Positions 39,450 to 49,513 of a stretch of 64,000 nucleotides of DNA are shown here, one piece after another. A program made the position numbers and the translations under genes. Source of the stretch: CAWCKS01 sp963763485 (lineage in GTDB: Bacteria; Pseudomonadota; Alphaproteobacteria; Rhizobiales; Xanthobacteraceae); NCBI GenBank assembly GCA_963763485.1, contig CAVXOW010000006.1, positions 62,001 to 126,000 on the forward strand, written 5' to 3'. Below the pieces are notes generated by a model. It saw only the letters and a list, made by a program, of their open reading frames with translations, did not search any database and was not told where the DNA came from. Position 1 is the first letter of the stretch, and each line of letters begins with the position of its first letter.

Positions 39450-40472
39450 ATGCTCGAACGGCTGTCCCCTTCTCCTGCGATGATCGATCCGTTTGGTCGA
39501 CGGATCAGCTATTTGCGCGTGTCGGTGACCGATCGCTGCGATTTCCGCTGTGTCTATTGCATGGCGGAGGACATGACGTTCCTGCCCAAGGCAGATTTGC
39601 TGACGCTCGAGGAACTCGACCGGCTCTGCTCCGTGTTCATCACAAAGGGCGTGCGCAAGTTGCGCCTGACCGGCGGCGAGCCGCTGGTTCGCCGCAACGT
39701 GATGTCGCTGATCCGCTCACTGTCGCGGCATCTGAACAGCGGCGCGCTCGACGAGTTGACGCTCACCACCAACGGCTCGCAGCTCGCCCGCTTTGCCGGT
39801 GAGCTCGCCGAGTGCGGCGTGCGCCGGCTCAACGTCTCGCTCGACACGCTCGAGGCTGCGAAATTCCGCGACATCACCCGCTGGGGCGATCTCGACAAGG
39901 TGCTGGCGGGGATCGACGCGGCGCAAGCCGCGGGCCTCCACATCAAGATCAATGCCGTCGCGCTGAAGGGCGTCAACGACGAGGAAATCCCGGCGCTGAT
40001 CGACTGGGCGCACGGCCGCGGCATGGATTTGACGCTGATCGAGGTGATGCCGATGGGCGAGATCGGCGTCGGCCGCATCGACCAATACCTGCCGCTGTCG
40101 ATGGTGCGCGCCAATCTCGAGCGGCGCTACACGCTGAGCGACCTCCCCGACAACACCGGCGGACCGGCGCGCTACGTGCGCGTTGCCGAGACCGGAGGCC
40201 GTCTCGGCTTCATCACGCCGATGACGCATAATTTCTGCGAGAGCCTGCAACCGCGTGCGCATCACCTGCACCGGCACGATCCACACCTGCCTCGGCCAGG
40301 AGGACGCCAGCCGATCTGCGCCGCGCCGCTGCGCGCTTCCGCCGATGACGCGCTGGTCAGCGAGGCGATCGACCGTGCCATCGGCACCAAGCCGAAGGGC
40401 CACGACTTCATCATCGACCGTCGCCACAACCGGCCGAGCGTCAGCCGCCACATGAGCGTCACCGGCGGCTGA
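39450..40472 (+). CDS. moaA: GTP 3',8-cyclase MoaA, with a frame-disturbed C-terminal cluster region
   Basis: Radical SAM enzyme starting molybdenum cofactor synthesis. N-terminal cluster C30-x3-C34-x2-C37 (TDRCDFRCVYC) and TGGEPLVR are intact. ATG 39450 has AAAGGCG ahead; ATG 39480 (MIDPFGRRI) is possible. After THNFCES the reading frame gives LQPRAHHL and so on, while the family sequence CNRVRITCTGTIHTCLGQEDAS is found one frame over. Three extra C bases (near 40244, 40311 and 40322) shift the frame by three in total, so the normal frame resumes at PLRASADD and the gene stays open to the end. As written the protein lacks two of the three Cys of the second 4Fe-4S cluster and would be inactive. 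Sequence error is the simpler reading. Confidence 0.9.
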   Translation: MLERLSPSPAMIDPFGRRISYLRVSVTDRCDFRCVYCMAEDMTFLPKADLLTLEELDRLCSVFITKGVRKLRLTGGEPLVRRNVMSLIRSLSRHLNSGALDELTLTTNGSQLARFAGELAECGVRRLNVSLDTLEAAKFRDITRWGDLDKVLAGIDAAQAAGLHIKINAVALKGVNDEEIPALIDWAHGRGMDLTLIEVMPMGEIGVGRIDQYLPLSMVRANLERRYTLSDLPDNTGGPARYVRVAETGGRLGFITPMTHNFCESLQPRAHHLHRHDPHLPRPGGRQPICAAPLRASADDALVSEAIDRAIGTKPKGHDFIIDRRHNRPSVSRHMSVTGG

Positions 40473-40495
40473 TTGCGGAACCGGAGGAGAAGATC

Positions 40496-40675
40496 TTGGA
40501 GTCCACCGCCGGAGTGATCCTGGTCGTCGCATCGATCGCCGTGTTGTGGTTCTTCTTTCCGAAACGCGGACAACCCCATCCCTTGATGCGGCTTCGATTG
40601 ATGCAATCGCTCGTGCCTTTGGCGATCGTCAGCGGGTTGGCACTCGGTGCGACCATGGCGATTTCCGGGCTCTAG
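40496..40675 (+). CDS. 59-residue two-helix membrane protein after moaA
   Basis: Starts with TTG at 40496 after a strong ribosome site (GGAGGAG, 6 bases ahead) and ends with TAG at 40673-40675. The product has one N-terminal hydrophobic helix (AGVILVVASIAVLWFFF), a basic loop (PKRGQPHPLMRLRLM) and a second helix (SLVPLAIVSGLALGATMAI). It begins 23 bases after the moaA stop, so it may be co-transcribed. I do not recognise it, but the start site, composition and topology look real. Confidence 0.65.
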   Translation: MESTAGVILVVASIAVLWFFFPKRGQPHPLMRLRLMQSLVPLAIVSGLALGATMAISGL

Positions 40676-40817
40676 CGGTGTCGCGGAGACGGTTATCCAC
40701 GGGCCCGACCCGACGGCCAGAGTCCAGCTATCCTCCGACGATCGGCGCAAATCAAAAAACTAGAGTGCAGCAGCGATTCGATCTAATCCGGACGCGCGCG
40801 ACTTCGAGGGGCAACAG

Positions 40818-41531
40818 GTGAGCATGTTTTCCGGAGCATCGGGGCCGGCATTCTGGTTTGCCGTTCTCGAAGTCGTTTGGGTCAACATCCTGCTGTCGGG
40901 TGACAATGCGGTCGTAATCGCGCTCGCCTGCCGTAGCCTGCCGCCGCGCGAGCGGATGTGGGGCATGGTGATCGGCGCCGGTTTCGCGTCGCTCCTCCTG
41001 ATCCTGTTCACCGCGATCGTCTCCGTGCTGATGACGGTGCCCTATCTCAGGATGGCGTGCGCACTGGCGCTGATCTGGATTGCGGTGAAGCTGCTTGCGC
41101 CGCAACGACACGACGAGGAGGACACCCCTGAAGCAAACGAGGATCTCTGGCGCGCAATACGAATCGTCGTGATCGCCGACATCGTCATGAGCCTCGACAA
41201 CGTCATCGCGATCGCCGCGATCGCCAAAGGCCAGTACGCCCTGCTGGCGCTCGGCCTCATCGTCAGCATCCCGATGGTGATCGCGGGCAGCGCCATCATC
41301 CTTGCGGTCATCGAACGAGTTCCGGCGCTGGTCTGGGGCGGCGCCGGAATCCTCGGCTGGGTAGCCGGCGACATCTTTTCCAGCGATCCGATCGTGCCGC
41401 GCCTGCTTGACCGCTTCGACCCGAACAGCATCGATTTCGTCGCGCGCATCGCCGGAGCAGCTCTTGTACTCGGCTGCGGCGCAATATGGCGATCGACCGC
41501 GCAGGCCTCCGGCTCCGCTTCGGCGCGCTAG
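40818..41531 (+). CDS. TerC-family membrane protein, YjbE-type
   Basis: 237 residues with about seven helices. The family motifs with acidic residues in helices, ILLSGDNAVVIALA and IVMSLDNVIAIAA, are the paired SGDNA/SLDNV signature of TerC/YjbE. Members of this group are linked to metal (often manganese) export or loading of secreted enzymes. GTG 40818 or ATG 40824 are near-equal starts; GAGGGGC lies ahead. I looked for a yybP-ykoY-type manganese riboswitch in the leader and saw none. Confidence 0.88.
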   Translation: MSMFSGASGPAFWFAVLEVVWVNILLSGDNAVVIALACRSLPPRERMWGMVIGAGFASLLLILFTAIVSVLMTVPYLRMACALALIWIAVKLLAPQRHDEEDTPEANEDLWRAIRIVVIADIVMSLDNVIAIAAIAKGQYALLALGLIVSIPMVIAGSAIILAVIERVPALVWGGAGILGWVAGDIFSSDPIVPRLLDRFDPNSIDFVARIAGAALVLGCGAIWRSTAQASGSASAR

Positions 41532-41609
41532 TTGAAGCTTTCAGCTTGCTGCGGCCGAGTATGTCGGGACCCGCAACCTTGCGGAAACCGACTTTAGTCG
41601 AGGTCCAAC

Positions 41610-41629
41610 CCCCCTAGTCTACCAGGGGG
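41610..41629. promoter_or_regulatory. Inverted repeat CCCCCT-N8-AGGGGG upstream of the TRAP genes
   Basis: A 20-base perfect inverted repeat with 6-base G/C arms lies about 190 bases before the TRAP small permease start. The size suits a dimeric regulator (LuxR or GntR type). It could instead be a short hairpin. No regulator gene lies next to the operon. Confidence 0.5.
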
Positions 41630-41817
41630 CGGCTTGAGTCTTTCATTTGGATCTTCCAAACGCGGTCACCTTGTCCTGCCCGCTCAAATCATGCATTGAC
41701 GGCGCAAATCCGTGCTGAAATGGTTGTGCCGTCATCCGCTTGCAGCGGCATGGCCAACGATAACGAGAACCGAACAACGGATTGGGATGGGAACGATGCC
41801 GGTGGGGGAGCACCTGA

Positions 41818-42408
41818 GTGCGCGAGCTACTCTTCATCAGTCAGAAGATTGACGCGTTCAACGCCTGGATCGGGCGCTGGCTGTCGTGGCTGGTCGTCGT
41901 GGTGGTCCTGGTCTCCTCGATCAACGCGGTGATGCGCAAGGTCTTCGACGTATCGTCGAATTCCTATCTCGAGCTGCAGTGGGTCCTCTTCAGCGTTATT
42001 TTCCTGCTCTGCTCACCGTGGACGCTGTTGAGCGGCGAGCACATCCGCATCGATATCGTCAATCACCTGTTGCCGCTCAAGGTGCGCGGTTGGATCGATC
42101 TGATCGGTCATCTCTTCTTCCTGCTGCCGTTCACCCTCCTGCTGCTTTACCTGTCGGTGCCGTTCTTCCTTTCGTCGCTGCGACTTAACGAGCAGTCAGG
42201 CAATGCCGGCGGCTTGCCACAATGGCCGGCGAAATCGCTGATCATGATCGCCATGCTGCTGCTGCTCGCGCAGGGCATTTCGGAGCTGATCAAGCGGATT
42301 GCCATGATGCGCGGGTTGATTCCGGATTCGAACGCCAAGGCTCTCAGCGCTCACGAGATCATCGAGCAGGATGCCGAACGCATGATCGCCGACTTGCATC
42401 GCCAATGA
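41818..42408 (+). CDS. TRAP transporter small permease (DctQ family)
   Basis: 196 residues, four membrane helices, with the DctQ signature around FSVIFLLCSPWTLLSGEHIRIDI. Starts with GTG at 41818 after GGTGGGGGAGC. Forms the small inner-membrane part of a TRAP carrier. The large permease follows 34 bases downstream; the binding protein gene is convergent at 45478. Confidence 0.88.
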   Translation: MRELLFISQKIDAFNAWIGRWLSWLVVVVVLVSSINAVMRKVFDVSSNSYLELQWVLFSVIFLLCSPWTLLSGEHIRIDIVNHLLPLKVRGWIDLIGHLFFLLPFTLLLLYLSVPFFLSSLRLNEQSGNAGGLPQWPAKSLIMIAMLLLLAQGISELIKRIAMMRGLIPDSNAKALSAHEIIEQDAERMIADLHRQ

Positions 42409-42442
42409 ACCGCACGGCTTCCGATCTCACGGACATGAAGTC

Positions 42443-44305
42443 ATGACCGCGTTGTTGATCCAGTACATGGCGCCGATCATGTTCGCGTCGCTCGTGCTGT
42501 TCCTGCTGCTGGGTTACCCGGTCGCATTCTCGCTTGCCGCCAACGGATTGATGTTCGCTGTGCTCGGCATGGCGCTCGGCCTGTTCCGCCCGGATTTCCT
42601 GCAGGCATTGCCCGACCGCGTTTATGGCGTGATGTACAACGACACGCTGCTCGCCATCCCCTTCTTCACCTTCATGGGCCTCATTCTCGAACGCTCGGGG
42701 ATGGCGGAGGACCTGCTCGAAACCATCGGCCAGCTGTTCGGCAGCATTCGCGGCGGCATCGCCTATGCGGTCGTCTTTGTCGGCGCCTTGCTTGCGGCAA
42801 CAACAGGCGTCGTCGCAGCCTCAGTCATTTCGATGGGATTGATCTCGCTGCCGATCATGTTGCGCTACGGCTACGATCGTCGCGTCGCCAGCGGTGTGAT
42901 CGCTGCGTCAGGAACGCTCGCGCAAATCATTCCTCCCTCCCTCGTGCTCATCGTAATGGCCGATCAGCTCGGCCGCTCGGTCGGCGACATGTACGAGGGC
43001 GCTTTCATACCCGGCCTGGTGCTCGCCCTGCTCTACGCCTTCTACGTCTTCCTGGTTTCCACCTTCTTCCCGAAGGCAACGCCCGGCCTGCCGCTGGAAG
43101 CGCAGACCCTGCGCGAGCCGGAGATGGCAAAGCACCCGCTGATCTTGCCGATCGCATTGATCGCGGCCGCTGCGACGTCATGGTTCTTCGTCGTGCATGT
43201 CGGATTATTCGACTGGACTGCATCGACGTTCGAACGTGTCGGCGCTGGCTTGAAGGTCGTGCAAGGCGTTTGGCTGGTCGTGTTGTTTGCAGTGCTGACC
43301 AAGCCGTTCATCGGCATCGTCAAAACGATGACGCTGTCGCTGTTCCTGGTGGTGTGCGCGGCAACGGCCATTGCAATCTACGCGATGTCCTACGCGACAA
43401 GCGTGAAGAACGGCGCCGACTATGTCGTGCTGACCATGGCAATTGCGGTCACGGTTTCCTTTGTCATCGCCGTGATCAACCGGCTCGGCAGGCTGAACAT
43501 GCTGTCGAAGCTGGCTGAGCAAGTTGTGTTCGTGATGGTACCGCCACTCGGTCTGATTTTCCTTGTGCTGGGCACGATCTTCATTGGCGTTGCGACCCCG
43601 ACCGAAGGCGGCGCAATGGGCGCGACCGGCGCACTCATCCTCGCCATGATGAAGCGACGCCTGACCTGGGACCTGACCCGTCAGGCCGCGCAATCGACCG
43701 CAAAGTTGTCGTCCTTCGTTGTCTTCATCCTGGTCGGCGCGCGGGTATTTTCTCTGACGTTCTATGGCGTCGACGGGCACCGTTGGGTCGAGAGCCTGCT
43801 GGTGTCACTGCCCGGCGGCCAGGTCGGCTTCCTGATCTTCGTCAATGCCTTCGTGTTCGTACTGGCGTTCTTCCTCGATTTCTTCGAGCTCGCTTTCATC
43901 GTCATTCCGCTGCTTGGGCCGGCGGCCGAAAAGCTCGGCATCGACCTGATCTGGTTCGGCGTCATCCTCGGCGTCAACATGCAGACCTCGTTCATGCATC
44001 CACCGTTCGGCTTCGCGCTGTTCTACCTCAGATCGGTCGCGCCGAAGGATTCCTACATAGATCGCATCAGCGGAAAGCAGATGGCGCCCATCACAACCGG
44101 CCAGATCTACTGGGGCGCGGTGCCGTTCGTGGTGATCCAGGTGATCATGGTCGGCCTTGTCATCACGTTCCCTGCGATGGTGATGCACTACAAGGGGGTC
44201 GGCACGGGGATCGATCCCAACACGGTCAAGATCGAGATTCCGCAGTTCGAGCCGCCGCCACTCGATCTCGGCCCGCCCAAGCTCGACCTCGGGCCGTCGA
44301 AGTAA
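42443..44305 (+). CDS. TRAP transporter large permease (DctM family)
   Basis: Membrane transport subunit of 620 residues, about 14 helices. DctM features: MYNDTLLAIPFFTFMGLILERSG, ASGTLAQIIPPSLVLIVMAD, GVATPTEGGAMGA. The extra central region (about 210-330) makes it longer than the 430-residue basic form, as in the large subgroup paired with TakP-like binders. The tail is Pro-rich (PPPLDLGPPKLDLG). Imports an organic acid with sodium or protons. Confidence 0.92.
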   Translation: MTALLIQYMAPIMFASLVLFLLLGYPVAFSLAANGLMFAVLGMALGLFRPDFLQALPDRVYGVMYNDTLLAIPFFTFMGLILERSGMAEDLLETIGQLFGSIRGGIAYAVVFVGALLAATTGVVAASVISMGLISLPIMLRYGYDRRVASGVIAASGTLAQIIPPSLVLIVMADQLGRSVGDMYEGAFIPGLVLALLYAFYVFLVSTFFPKATPGLPLEAQTLREPEMAKHPLILPIALIAAAATSWFFVVHVGLFDWTASTFERVGAGLKVVQGVWLVVLFAVLTKPFIGIVKTMTLSLFLVVCAATAIAIYAMSYATSVKNGADYVVLTMAIAVTVSFVIAVINRLGRLNMLSKLAEQVVFVMVPPLGLIFLVLGTIFIGVATPTEGGAMGATGALILAMMKRRLTWDLTRQAAQSTAKLSSFVVFILVGARVFSLTFYGVDGHRWVESLLVSLPGGQVGFLIFVNAFVFVLAFFLDFFELAFIVIPLLGPAAEKLGIDLIWFGVILGVNMQTSFMHPPFGFALFYLRSVAPKDSYIDRISGKQMAPITTGQIYWGAVPFVVIQVIMVGLVITFPAMVMHYKGVGTGIDPNTVKIEIPQFEPPPLDLGPPKLDLGPSK

Positions 44306-44335
44306 GACGCTTCGCTATCCAGAGCATAAAAGCAA

Positions 44336-44362
44336 ACGAGCCCCGAATTCTTCGAGGCTCGT
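44336..44362. terminator. Hairpin between the TRAP permease and binding protein genes
   Basis: ACGAGCC and GGCTCGT form a 7-base stem around CCGAATTCTTCGA, followed by CGTCTTT on the plus strand and preceded by TTTGCTTTTATG when read on the minus strand. It sits between the two convergent genes and can serve both. Confidence 0.75.
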
Positions 44363-44386
44363 CGTCTTTCCTCGCTGCTGGCAGGA

Positions 44387-45478
44387 TCAGCCGCGGCTGC
44401 GTGCGCGGATCATGAAGGTGTCATAGCCATACTCAGCAATCTGCCACCACAGGTACTGGTCGCCACGGAACGCCATCATGTTGTCGTGGATCTTCTTGAA
44501 GTCCGCGTTCTTCGCGGAGATCTCGGCGTAGGTATCGACGGCTGACTTGTAGCAAGCGTCCATGATCGACGGCGAGAACGGCCTGAGCTGCGTGCCGCCG
44601 GCGACCAGCTTCTTTAGTGCTCCTGGATTTACGGCATCGTATTTGGCCTGCATCCAGACAAGCGCGTAGGCCGACGCGGAGCGAACGATCGACTGATAGG
44701 CGGGGGTCAGGGAGTTCCACTTATCGATGTTGATCATGTTGTGCAGCATCGCGCCGCCTTCCCACCAACCCGGGTAGTAGTAGAACTGCGCGACCTTGTT
44801 GAAGCCGAGCTTCTCGTCGTCGTACGGACCGACCCACTCGGCCGCGTCGATCGTGCCCTTCTCCAGCGCCGGGTAGATATCTCCGCCGGCGATCTGCTGA
44901 GGAACGACGCCGAGCCTGGTCAACACCGCGCCCGCCACGCTGCTGCCGATGCGGAATTTCAAACCCGACAAGTCCGCCGGCTCCTTCAGCTCCTTGCGGA
45001 ACCAGCCGCCCATCTGGCAGCCGGTGTTGCCGGCCGGAATGCTGTACACACTGAACTTCTTGAAGAACTCGTTCAGCAGGTCCATGCCGCCCCCCGACAT
45101 CATCCAGGCGTTCTGCATGCGTGCGTTGAGGCCGAACGGCACCGAGGTGCCAAAGGCAAACGTCGGATCCTTGCCCGTGTAGTAGTAGGGCGCGGTGTGT
45201 GCGATCTCGACGGTGCCATTGCTTGCGGCGTCCAGCGCTGCCAGGCCCGGCACGATTTCGCCAGCGGCGAACGGTTGAATCTGGAACTTGTTGTCGCTCG
45301 CTTCGGCGACTGCCTTGCAGAACACCTCGGCTCCACCGTAAATCGTGTCGAGCGATTTCGGAAAGCTCGAGGTCAGGCGCCACTTCAACTCGGGCGTCGA
45401 TTGCGCGATCGCGGGTGCGGCAACGCCTGCGGCGGCGACACCAAGACCTGCGCTCTTGATAAAATCTCGACGTTTCAT
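44387..45478 (-). CDS. TRAP transporter periplasmic binding protein (TakP-like), Tat signal
   Basis: 363 residues. The N-terminus MKRRDFIKSAGLGVAAAGVAAPAIA has a twin-arginine motif (RRDFIK), so it is exported folded. DctP-family region LKWRLTSSFPKSLDTIYGGAE and the Arg for carboxylate binding in LKFRIGS are present. Resembles binders of 2-oxo acids/monocarboxylates. Convergent with dctQM, an unusual arrangement, but it is surely their partner. Confidence 0.9.
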   Translation of the reverse strand: MKRRDFIKSAGLGVAAAGVAAPAIAQSTPELKWRLTSSFPKSLDTIYGGAEVFCKAVAEASDNKFQIQPFAAGEIVPGLAALDAASNGTVEIAHTAPYYYTGKDPTFAFGTSVPFGLNARMQNAWMMSGGGMDLLNEFFKKFSVYSIPAGNTGCQMGGWFRKELKEPADLSGLKFRIGSSVAGAVLTRLGVVPQQIAGGDIYPALEKGTIDAAEWVGPYDDEKLGFNKVAQFYYYPGWWEGGAMLHNMINIDKWNSLTPAYQSIVRSASAYALVWMQAKYDAVNPGALKKLVAGGTQLRPFSPSIMDACYKSAVDTYAEISAKNADFKKIHDNMMAFRGDQYLWWQIAEYGYDTFMIRARSRG

Positions 45479-45704
45479 AAGTCCTTTCCTTCCCCTTCAG
45501 GTGAATCAGTTTGCGGCCTCTTTTGGCGGCATGAGGCTTGGTCGCGAGAATGATCTATAGCCGTGGCTAAATCCATCGCCAATTGCTGATTGCATTGCAA
45601 AAACAGGGTTTTGCCTAATGCGATCTTCGCCCAAAGTATGAGGGAATGCCGCGGGTGCGCGGTGTCAGCCAAGGAAACGCAGAGCGTGACGCCGCGAGGC
45701 GGCG

Positions 45705-46841
<1,137 letters not shown>

Positions 46842-46956
46842 CTCAGGACCTTTCAACGCAGCGGTTCCTCGTCCGAGGCCTGCCAATAGACCGAAACAGC
46901 GATCGATGAAACCCCGCATCTGACCGGCCGGAAGCAATCTTCAACCCGTCACGAGG

Positions 46957-47346
46957 TTACATCTTCTCCTTGGCGGCCTCGTAGTTGAGCTCGATCATCA
47001 CGCCGTTGGGATCGCGGATGAAGATTTGCCAGAGCTCGCCGCCCGGAACCTGGCGCGCCTCGAACTCGACGCCCCTGGCCTGCAGGCGTTGCTTCATGCC
47101 GGCAAAGTCGCGGCTGATGAAGGCGACGTGGTGGACGACACCGGAGTCCGGCTTCTGTGCCTCGTCGGTCGGCGAGATATCGACGAGATGCACCACCGCG
47201 CGTCCCTCGCTGTAGAGCCATGCGCCGGGAAAAGCGAAGTTCGGACGCGCGCCGTTCTCGAGCCCGAGGATGTCCTGGTAGAAACCGACGGTCCCCTTCA
47301 AGTCGCGCGTCCTGATGTTGAAATGATCGAGCACACCAACACTCAT
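46957..47346 (-). CDS. VOC-family (glyoxalase/dioxygenase-fold) protein
   Basis: 129 residues from the ATG at 47346, which has a strong ribosome site (AAGGAGGAC). Two beta-alpha-beta modules with candidate metal ligands: LDHFNIRT, HHVAFISRD and the C-terminal MIELNYE Glu. The pattern is like dehalogenase/glyoxalase-type VOC proteins. Substrate unknown. Confidence 0.88.
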   Translation of the reverse strand: MSVGVLDHFNIRTRDLKGTVGFYQDILGLENGARPNFAFPGAWLYSEGRAVVHLVDISPTDEAQKPDSGVVHHVAFISRDFAGMKQRLQARGVEFEARQVPGGELWQIFIRDPNGVMIELNYEAAKEKM

Positions 47347-47547
47347 GCCTGTCCTCCTTGTCCGCTTGGGATCGCTGACATCTAGCATGCTGCGCCGGGG
47401 CAGCCACGACCAAAGTCAATGATCAGGGACGATTGCTCTTCACGGCGCAATGCTTATGCTCCCGACCTCCCTGCCGCCGGCGCGGCGCCACGTCGTGCGA
47501 CCGGCAGCCAGCATAAGCTTGTTCACGTCGATCAGGGTCTCAACGTC

Positions 47548-48417
47548 ATGGCAAAAGTCGCATTCATCGGTCTCGGCGTCATGGGATTTCCCATGGCCGG
47601 TCATCTCGTGCAAAAAGGCGGCCATCAGGTCACCGTCTATAACCGGACGGCGGCCAAGGCCAAAAGCTGGGCCGACAAGTTCGGCGGCCGCGCCGCGGCG
47701 ACGCCGAAGGAAGCCGTGCAAGGCCAGGATTTCGTGATGTGCTGCGTCGGCAATGATGACGACCTGCGCAGCGTCACGCTGACCGCCGACGGCGCATTCG
47801 CCGGGATAGCGAAAGGCGCTATCTTCGTCGATCACACCACGGCGTCGGCGCAGGTCGCACGCGAGCTCGACGCCGTGGCGAAGCAACGCGGCTTTGGCTT
47901 CGTCGACGCGCCGGTCTCCGGCGGCCAGGCCGGCGCCGAGAACGGCGTGCTCACGGTGATGTGCGGCGGCGACGAGACGAGCTACGCCAAGGCCGAGCCC
48001 GTGATCGCGGCCTACGCGCGGATGTGCAAGCGGCTGGGCGCTGCCGGCTCAGGCCAGCTCACCAAGATGGTCAACCAGATCTGCATCGCGGGTCTCGTGC
48101 AGGCATTGTCCGAAGGCATCCACTTCGCCCGGAAATCCGGCCTCGACGTCAACGCGGTGATCGAGACGATTTCCAAGGGCGCGGCGCAGTCCTGGCAGAT
48201 GGAGAACCGCTACAAGACCATGAACGACGGCAAGTTCGATTTCGGCTTTGCGGTCGAATGGATGCGCAAGGATCTCTCGATCTGTCTCGCCGAGGCGCGG
48301 CGCAACGGCGCGAGCCTCCCCGTCACCGCACTGGTCGACAATTTCTATGCCGAGGTCGAGAAGATGGGCGGCAAGCGCTGGGATACATCGAGCCTGTTCG
48401 CGCGGCTGGAGCGGTAA
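47548..48417 (+). CDS. Beta-hydroxyacid dehydrogenase (3-hydroxyisobutyrate dehydrogenase-like)
   Basis: 289 residues. Rossmann motif FIGLGVMGFPMAGHL, substrate-binding DAPVSGGQAGAENG and the catalytic Lys in GQLTKMVNQ (about 173) define the family. Could act on 3-hydroxyisobutyrate, tartronate semialdehyde or succinic semialdehyde; not decidable here. ATG 47548 is used. A strong terminator follows. Confidence 0.9.
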   Translation: MAKVAFIGLGVMGFPMAGHLVQKGGHQVTVYNRTAAKAKSWADKFGGRAAATPKEAVQGQDFVMCCVGNDDDLRSVTLTADGAFAGIAKGAIFVDHTTASAQVARELDAVAKQRGFGFVDAPVSGGQAGAENGVLTVMCGGDETSYAKAEPVIAAYARMCKRLGAAGSGQLTKMVNQICIAGLVQALSEGIHFARKSGLDVNAVIETISKGAAQSWQMENRYKTMNDGKFDFGFAVEWMRKDLSICLAEARRNGASLPVTALVDNFYAEVEKMGGKRWDTSSLFARLER

Positions 48418-48472
48418 GGCGACTGCTTCACGTACTCCCCTCGCGGGCTAGCGCTCCAAAGGATAAAGAGAG

Positions 48473-48509
48473 GCCGCGGCGAGATTGTTCTCGCCGCGGC
48501 TTTTGTTTT
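48473..48509 (+). terminator. Rho-independent terminator after the dehydrogenase gene
   Basis: A perfect 12-base stem (GCCGCGGCGAGA with TCTCGCCGCGGC) and TTGT loop is followed by TTTTGTTTT. It is the clearest terminator in the window. It also lies just past the end of the leftward caspase gene, whose own stop is at 48533. Confidence 0.93.
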
Positions 48510-48532
48510 CGCTGATTGGATCGGCTGGGCGC

Positions 48533-49513
48533 TTACATGTGGAACGAGCGCATGTTGTTGCCGCCCCCGCCACCGCCGAAGTTGCGGACCGGGCCTTGCA
48601 TCACCGGCTCATGCGACTGCACCGAGACGTTGTTGCCGGTCGACATCATGGTCGGATGGAAGTTGTTGGTGACCGGGTGAAACTGCGGCGCGTTGTTGTT
48701 GGCCGGACCATTGGTGATCAGCTTGTTGTTGATCGCGCCGTTGTTGATCACCCGACCATTGCCCTGGATCGGCTTAACGATGCCGGTGTTGCCGTTGGGT
48801 GCAGTCGGCAGGCGATTGGTCAGCACCGGATCGATCTTGTTGACGATGCCGGTGTTGCCGTTCGACGTCGGCAGATGGTTGCCGGTGACGACCGGGTCGA
48901 TCTTGTTGGTGGGCAGCGTGGTGACGTTGGTGCCGGTGGTCACCGGGTTGATCTTCACACCATTGGCGCCATGGGCAAGGTCGATGCCCGCAGGAACCTT
49001 GTTGATGATCTGGCCGTTGCCGACACCGGTGCCGTTGCCCTGGTTGTTACCATTACCCTGGTTGTTGCCCTGGTTGATGATCGGCAGCGTACCCTTGTTG
49101 ATCGAGTTGATCGGGAGATTGCCCTGCTGTTGCAAGCCACCCGGCAACAGACCGCCCTGTTTGCCAACCGGATTCAGCTGCGGCGCACCACCCTGCGAAT
49201 TGATCTCATGCAGGTTGGTGAACTTGAACTGCTGGCCGAAATGGTCAGGCGCGAAGTTGTTGGTCGGCTGATACAGCGGCAGCATCTTCGGCTGCTGCTG
49301 CAGCTTCAATGCCAGCTGTGAATACGGGCTGACGGGATACTGGTGATAGAACTGCTGGTAGGCGAATGGCGAGTTGGCAACGATCGCCTGGTGCCATGCC
49401 AGCGCGACCAGCTTGGCCGCCAGCAGCGCGCGTACATATTCGCAGTAAGGGTCAGTCGGGTAGAAGGCGATGAAGTCCTGATAGCCTTGCACCGAGTTCG
49501 TTGGCGAGCGCAT
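48533..49513 (-). CDS. Asn/Gln/Gly-rich C-terminal half of the caspase-like gene (separated by frameshift)
   Basis: Open frame of 326 residues that continues the caspase gene upstream: its SVQGYQDFIAFYPTDPYCEY joins the ALAN end of the previous frame if one base (T run at 49497-49498, plus strand) is removed. After a helical part comes a low-complexity tail with repeats such as NGNTGIV (twice), NKIDPV (twice) and NNQGNG (twice), ending in a Gly run. Such a tail is probably disordered and perhaps exported with the protease. The ATG at 49513 is inside the overlap and is unlikely to be a real start. Corrected, the whole gene (48533-50507) codes for 657 residues. Confidence 0.7.
   Translation of the reverse strand: MRSPTNSVQGYQDFIAFYPTDPYCEYVRALLAAKLVALAWHQAIVANSPFAYQQFYHQYPVSPYSQLALKLQQQPKMLPLYQPTNNFAPDHFGQQFKFTNLHEINSQGGAPQLNPVGKQGGLLPGGLQQQGNLPINSINKGTLPIINQGNNQGNGNNQGNGTGVGNGQIINKVPAGIDLAHGANGVKINPVTTGTNVTTLPTNKIDPVVTGNHLPTSNGNTGIVNKIDPVLTNRLPTAPNGNTGIVKPIQGNGRVINNGAINNKLITNGPANNNAPQFHPVTNNFHPTMMSTGNNVSVQSHEPVMQGPVRNFGGGGGGNNMRSFHM

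Noticed and set aside
40680..40817. Manganese (yybP-ykoY) riboswitch before the YjbE-type gene
   Set aside because: The leader lacks the conserved junction sequences and pairing I would expect.
41750..41820. ATG (MANDNENRTTDWDG) just upstream of the TRAP small permease
   Set aside because: It is in a different frame from the permease and would run through it as an unlikely Ser/Arg-rich protein; no sign of a leader peptide role.
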